Part shown: one piece after another, positions 62,133 to 64,000 of the stretch
Numbering within the stretch: the stretch's first letter is position 1
Layout of the letters: each line of letters opens with the position of its first letter
Assembly: GCF_019974135.1 (NCBI RefSeq)
Contig: NZ_AP025017.1
Span: 1,860,001 to 1,924,000, forward strand
Reading direction: 5' to 3'
DNA from: Actinomyces capricornis
Lineage (GTDB): Bacteria; Actinomycetota; Actinomycetes; Actinomycetales; Actinomycetaceae
DNA: 64,000 nt
Program-made: the position numbers and the translations under genes
The notes under the pieces: model-generated
What the model saw: only the letters and a program-made list of their open reading frames with translations
What the model was told of the DNA's origin: nothing
Databases searched by the model: none

Positions 62133-63530
62133 ATGCGCAAGGCCCAGATCGCCTCCCTGACCGCGGCGAGCCTCCTCGTCGCGGGCGGCTACTATGGCCT
62201 GGCCGATGCACTCGACCTCGTGCCCGGACCCGTGACCGCGGCCCCGATGGACATCGCCGCCCAGCCCTACCCCACGATCTCCGCCCCCGACGCCGCCATC
62301 GCCCAGGCCTCGGGACTCGACCCCCAGGCCCCGATCCCCTCCAGCGCCGCCCTGAGCGCGATGGTCTCGGAACTGGCCGCCGACAAGGCCCTGGAGGGGG
62401 GCTCGGTCAGCGCCTCCATCATCGATGTGGCCACAGGCCAGGAGCTCGTCAACCACTCGGGCACCACTGGTGTGACCCCGGCCTCCTCCAACAAGCTGCT
62501 GGTGGCCCAGGCCTCCCTGTCCCTCCTGGGGGCCGACCACACCCTGACCACGAGCACCGTCCTGGAGGGCCAGAACCTGACCCTCGTGGGCGGGGGCGAC
62601 GTCCTCCTGGCCGAGGACGCGGGCGACCCCACTGCCACGGCCGGCCGGGCGGGCCTGGGCGACCTGGCCCGCCTCAGCGCCCAGGCCCTCAAGGACAAGG
62701 GCGTCACCAGCGTCTCGGTGCGCCTGGACGACACCCTGTTCACCGGCCCCACCTGGAATGACGGCTGGGAGGCCGGCAACGAGGCCTGGGTGGCCAAGAT
62801 CCAGCCGATCATGGTGGACGTCTCGGTCCACCACAATCACGGGACCTACCCCGAGGACCCCGCCCTGGAGGCCGCCCAGGTCTTCCGTGAGCACCTGGCC
62901 GCCGAGGGCATCACCGTCTCGGGGGACATCACCCGCGCCGCCGCCCCCGACTCGGCCGCCGAGCTGGCCTCGGTTCACTCCGCGCCGCTGGAGGACATCC
63001 TGGCTCTGTCGCTGAAGACCTCCGACAACACCATCACCGAGGTCGAGGGCCGGCTGGTGGCCGTCGCGGCGGGGCAGAGCGCCGACTTCCAGGGCGCCGC
63101 CCGCGCCGTGCTCGACCAGCTGGGCAAGGACGGCCTGGACACCACCGGGGTCACCCTCCTGGACTCCTCGGGCCTGGCCAAGGGCAACAAGGTCCCCTCC
63201 CGGCTCCTGGCGCAGATCCTGGCCAGGGCCGCGGGCCCCGACGGCGGCACCTCCGGCCGCGCCCTCATCTCGGCCCTGCCGGTGGGCGCCCTGGACGGGA
63301 CCCTGCACGACCGCTTCCACGGCAGCGATGCCGCCGGGACGGTGAGGGCCAAGACCGGGACGCTGGAGCAGTCGGTCTCCCTGTCCGGGGTGGTGACCAC
63401 CGCCGACGGGCGCCTGCTGGCCTTCGCCGTCCTGCTGGACGGATTCCCGGCCGAGAACGCGGGCAGCGCCAAGCTGGTCCTGGACAACCTTCTCATCACC
63501 CCCCTGGCCGCCTGCGGCTGCCAGGGCTGA
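62133..63530 (+). CDS. dacB: D-alanyl-D-alanine carboxypeptidase/endopeptidase (PBP4, S13)
   Basis: A class C penicillin-binding protein that trims peptidoglycan stem peptides. The 465-residue protein has an N-terminal signal/anchor (hydrophobic residues about 6-22) and the three active-site motifs: S118-S-N-K121, S297-D-N299 and K407-T-G409. The S13 family's insertion between motifs 1 and 2 is present. ATG at 62133 follows GAGGA. It precedes the zincin-like gene by 12 bp, the usual actinobacterial order dacB-DUF2342 ahead of tilS, hpt and ftsH, which presumably continue beyond the window. Confidence 0.94.
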   Translation: MRKAQIASLTAASLLVAGGYYGLADALDLVPGPVTAAPMDIAAQPYPTISAPDAAIAQASGLDPQAPIPSSAALSAMVSELAADKALEGGSVSASIIDVATGQELVNHSGTTGVTPASSNKLLVAQASLSLLGADHTLTTSTVLEGQNLTLVGGGDVLLAEDAGDPTATAGRAGLGDLARLSAQALKDKGVTSVSVRLDDTLFTGPTWNDGWEAGNEAWVAKIQPIMVDVSVHHNHGTYPEDPALEAAQVFREHLAAEGITVSGDITRAAAPDSAAELASVHSAPLEDILALSLKTSDNTITEVEGRLVAVAAGQSADFQGAARAVLDQLGKDGLDTTGVTLLDSSGLAKGNKVPSRLLAQILARAAGPDGGTSGRALISALPVGALDGTLHDRFHGSDAAGTVRAKTGTLEQSVSLSGVVTTADGRLLAFAVLLDGFPAENAGSAKLVLDNLLITPLAACGCQG

Positions 63531-63542
63531 GGAGGGGCCGGG

Positions 63543-64000
63543 ATGACAGGCGGCACCCCGACCCGACGGCCCGGCCGGCGCGGGGCAGGCGGGCCGGTCC
63601 CGCAGGCCCCCGTCCCCAGTGCCCCCGAGACCGGGGGGCTCGGCACCGGTGCCGGTAGCGCTGCCGCTTCCGGCACCGCGGCGGGCCTCATCGACTGGCC
63701 GACGGTGGACCGTCTCTCGGCGCTCGTGCCCCCGGGCCCCGTGGTCTCCCGTTCCTCGCGTGCCGGCGTCGTGGCGGTCCTGCGGCGCTCGGCCCAGGAG
63801 TCCCCGGCCTGGATCGCCGAGATCACCGGCCTGCGCCGGGCCGCGGGGCTGGTGGCCGCGGGCACCGATGTGCGCGTGGTCGACCGCCGGGGCCTCATCC
63901 GCGCCTCGGCGGCGGGCCTGCGCGCGCTCATGGAGGCTGTGCCGGCCCCGCCGGTGGGCCCCGGCCTGCGGCGGGCGGGCGCTGTGGAGGTCGCCGGGGC
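63543..64000 (+). CDS. Zinc-dependent metalloprotease-like protein (DUF2342), partial
   Basis: The first 152 codons are present and the gene runs off the window end. After a ~50-residue Pro/Gly/Ala-rich leader the sequence reads AGLIDWPTVDRLSALVPPGP, then VAVLRRSAQ, WIAEITGLRRAAG and VRVVDRRGLIRASAAGLRALM, which matches the start of the actinobacterial DUF2342 zincin-like family (sometimes called F420 biosynthesis-associated). The catalytic HExxH would lie beyond the window. ATG at 63543 is 12 bp after dacB. The family call rests on the N-terminal motif and the conserved neighbourhood. Confidence 0.75.
   Translation, partial: MTGGTPTRRPGRRGAGGPVPQAPVPSAPETGGLGTGAGSAAASGTAAGLIDWPTVDRLSALVPPGPVVSRSSRAGVVAVLRRSAQESPAWIAEITGLRRAAGLVAAGTDVRVVDRRGLIRASAAGLRALMEAVPAPPVGPGLRRAGAVEVAG

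Noticed and set aside
1..64000. CRISPR arrays, tRNA or rRNA genes, prophage
   Set aside because: No regularly spaced short repeats, no cloverleaf-like or rRNA sequence and no phage structural genes were seen on reading both strands.

Overview
The window is chromosomal DNA of a high-GC Gram-positive bacterium, most likely an Actinomyces or close relative (Actinomycetaceae). The reasons are the very GC-rich codon use, frequent GTG starts, 4-bp ATGA/GTGA gene overlaps, and actinobacterial families such as a GlnR-type orphan regulator, DUF2516, a nitrobindin-like protein, MoxR/DUF58/transglutaminase and ClpC with a ClgR-like site. The genus is an inference. No rRNA, tRNA, CRISPR array or intact mobile element was seen.

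Layout. 1-3.7 kb: polyphosphate kinase and a Nudix/histidine-phosphatase fusion. 3.8-5.7 kb: an AT-richer insert on the minus strand (secreted DUF2599-like protein, small membrane protein) ending in an IS30 transposase remnant. 5.8-12.7 kb: phosphate uptake, with pstSCAB facing a Pit-type carrier, a DUF47 PhoU-like protein and glnR. With ppk and the Nudix gene this makes a phosphate/polyphosphate neighbourhood. 12.9-17.2 kb: housekeeping genes (membrane protein, nitrobindin-like, YgfZ, DUF2516, dtd) separated by palindromic repeats. 17.4-23.1 kb: three minus-strand paralogues of membrane- or lipid-anchored beta-propeller-like proteins. 23.2-29.2 kb: an ABC exporter followed by two tandem histidine kinase/response regulator pairs. 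The second pair is a duplication that still carries the last 28 codons of the permease. 29.4-31.5 kb: threonine dehydratase-like enzyme and a divergent LysR regulator. 31.8-34.4 kb: clpC. 34.8-39.6 kb: a compact operon of PelG-like, PelF-like and glycoside-hydrolase-like genes. 39.8-42.6 kb: pyruvate phosphate dikinase. 42.8-47.8 kb: moxR, DUF58, transglutaminase. 47.9-53.8 kb: a RAMA-domain protein, a membrane serine hydrolase and a third two-component pair. 53.9-59.3 kb: alpha/beta hydrolase, an AT-richer patch with a lipoprotein and a broken small gene, then metX-metY behind a leader peptide and hairpin. 59.7-64 kb: NlpC/P60 endopeptidase, pyrophosphatase, DacB and the start of a zincin-like protein.

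Regulation visible in sequence. Many starts lack a Shine-Dalgarno site and instead have a TANNNT-like (or xACAxT) hexamer exactly 6 nt before ATG/GTG, the signature of leaderless transcription: pstS, the nitrobindin-like gene, the DUF2516 gene, both large propeller genes, the ABC exporter, lysR, moxR, the third kinase, the alpha/beta hydrolase and the metY leader peptide. Two of these have perfect palindromes lying over the hexamer. Several intergenic spaces hold long perfect inverted repeats that act either as terminators or as dispersed repeat elements.

Most notable candidates: the minimal Pel-like polysaccharide operon, the leaderless Met-Arg-Met-Arg leader peptide and hairpin before metYX, the duplicated sensor module with a permease scar, and the two AT-rich patches with unassigned secreted or lipid-anchored proteins.
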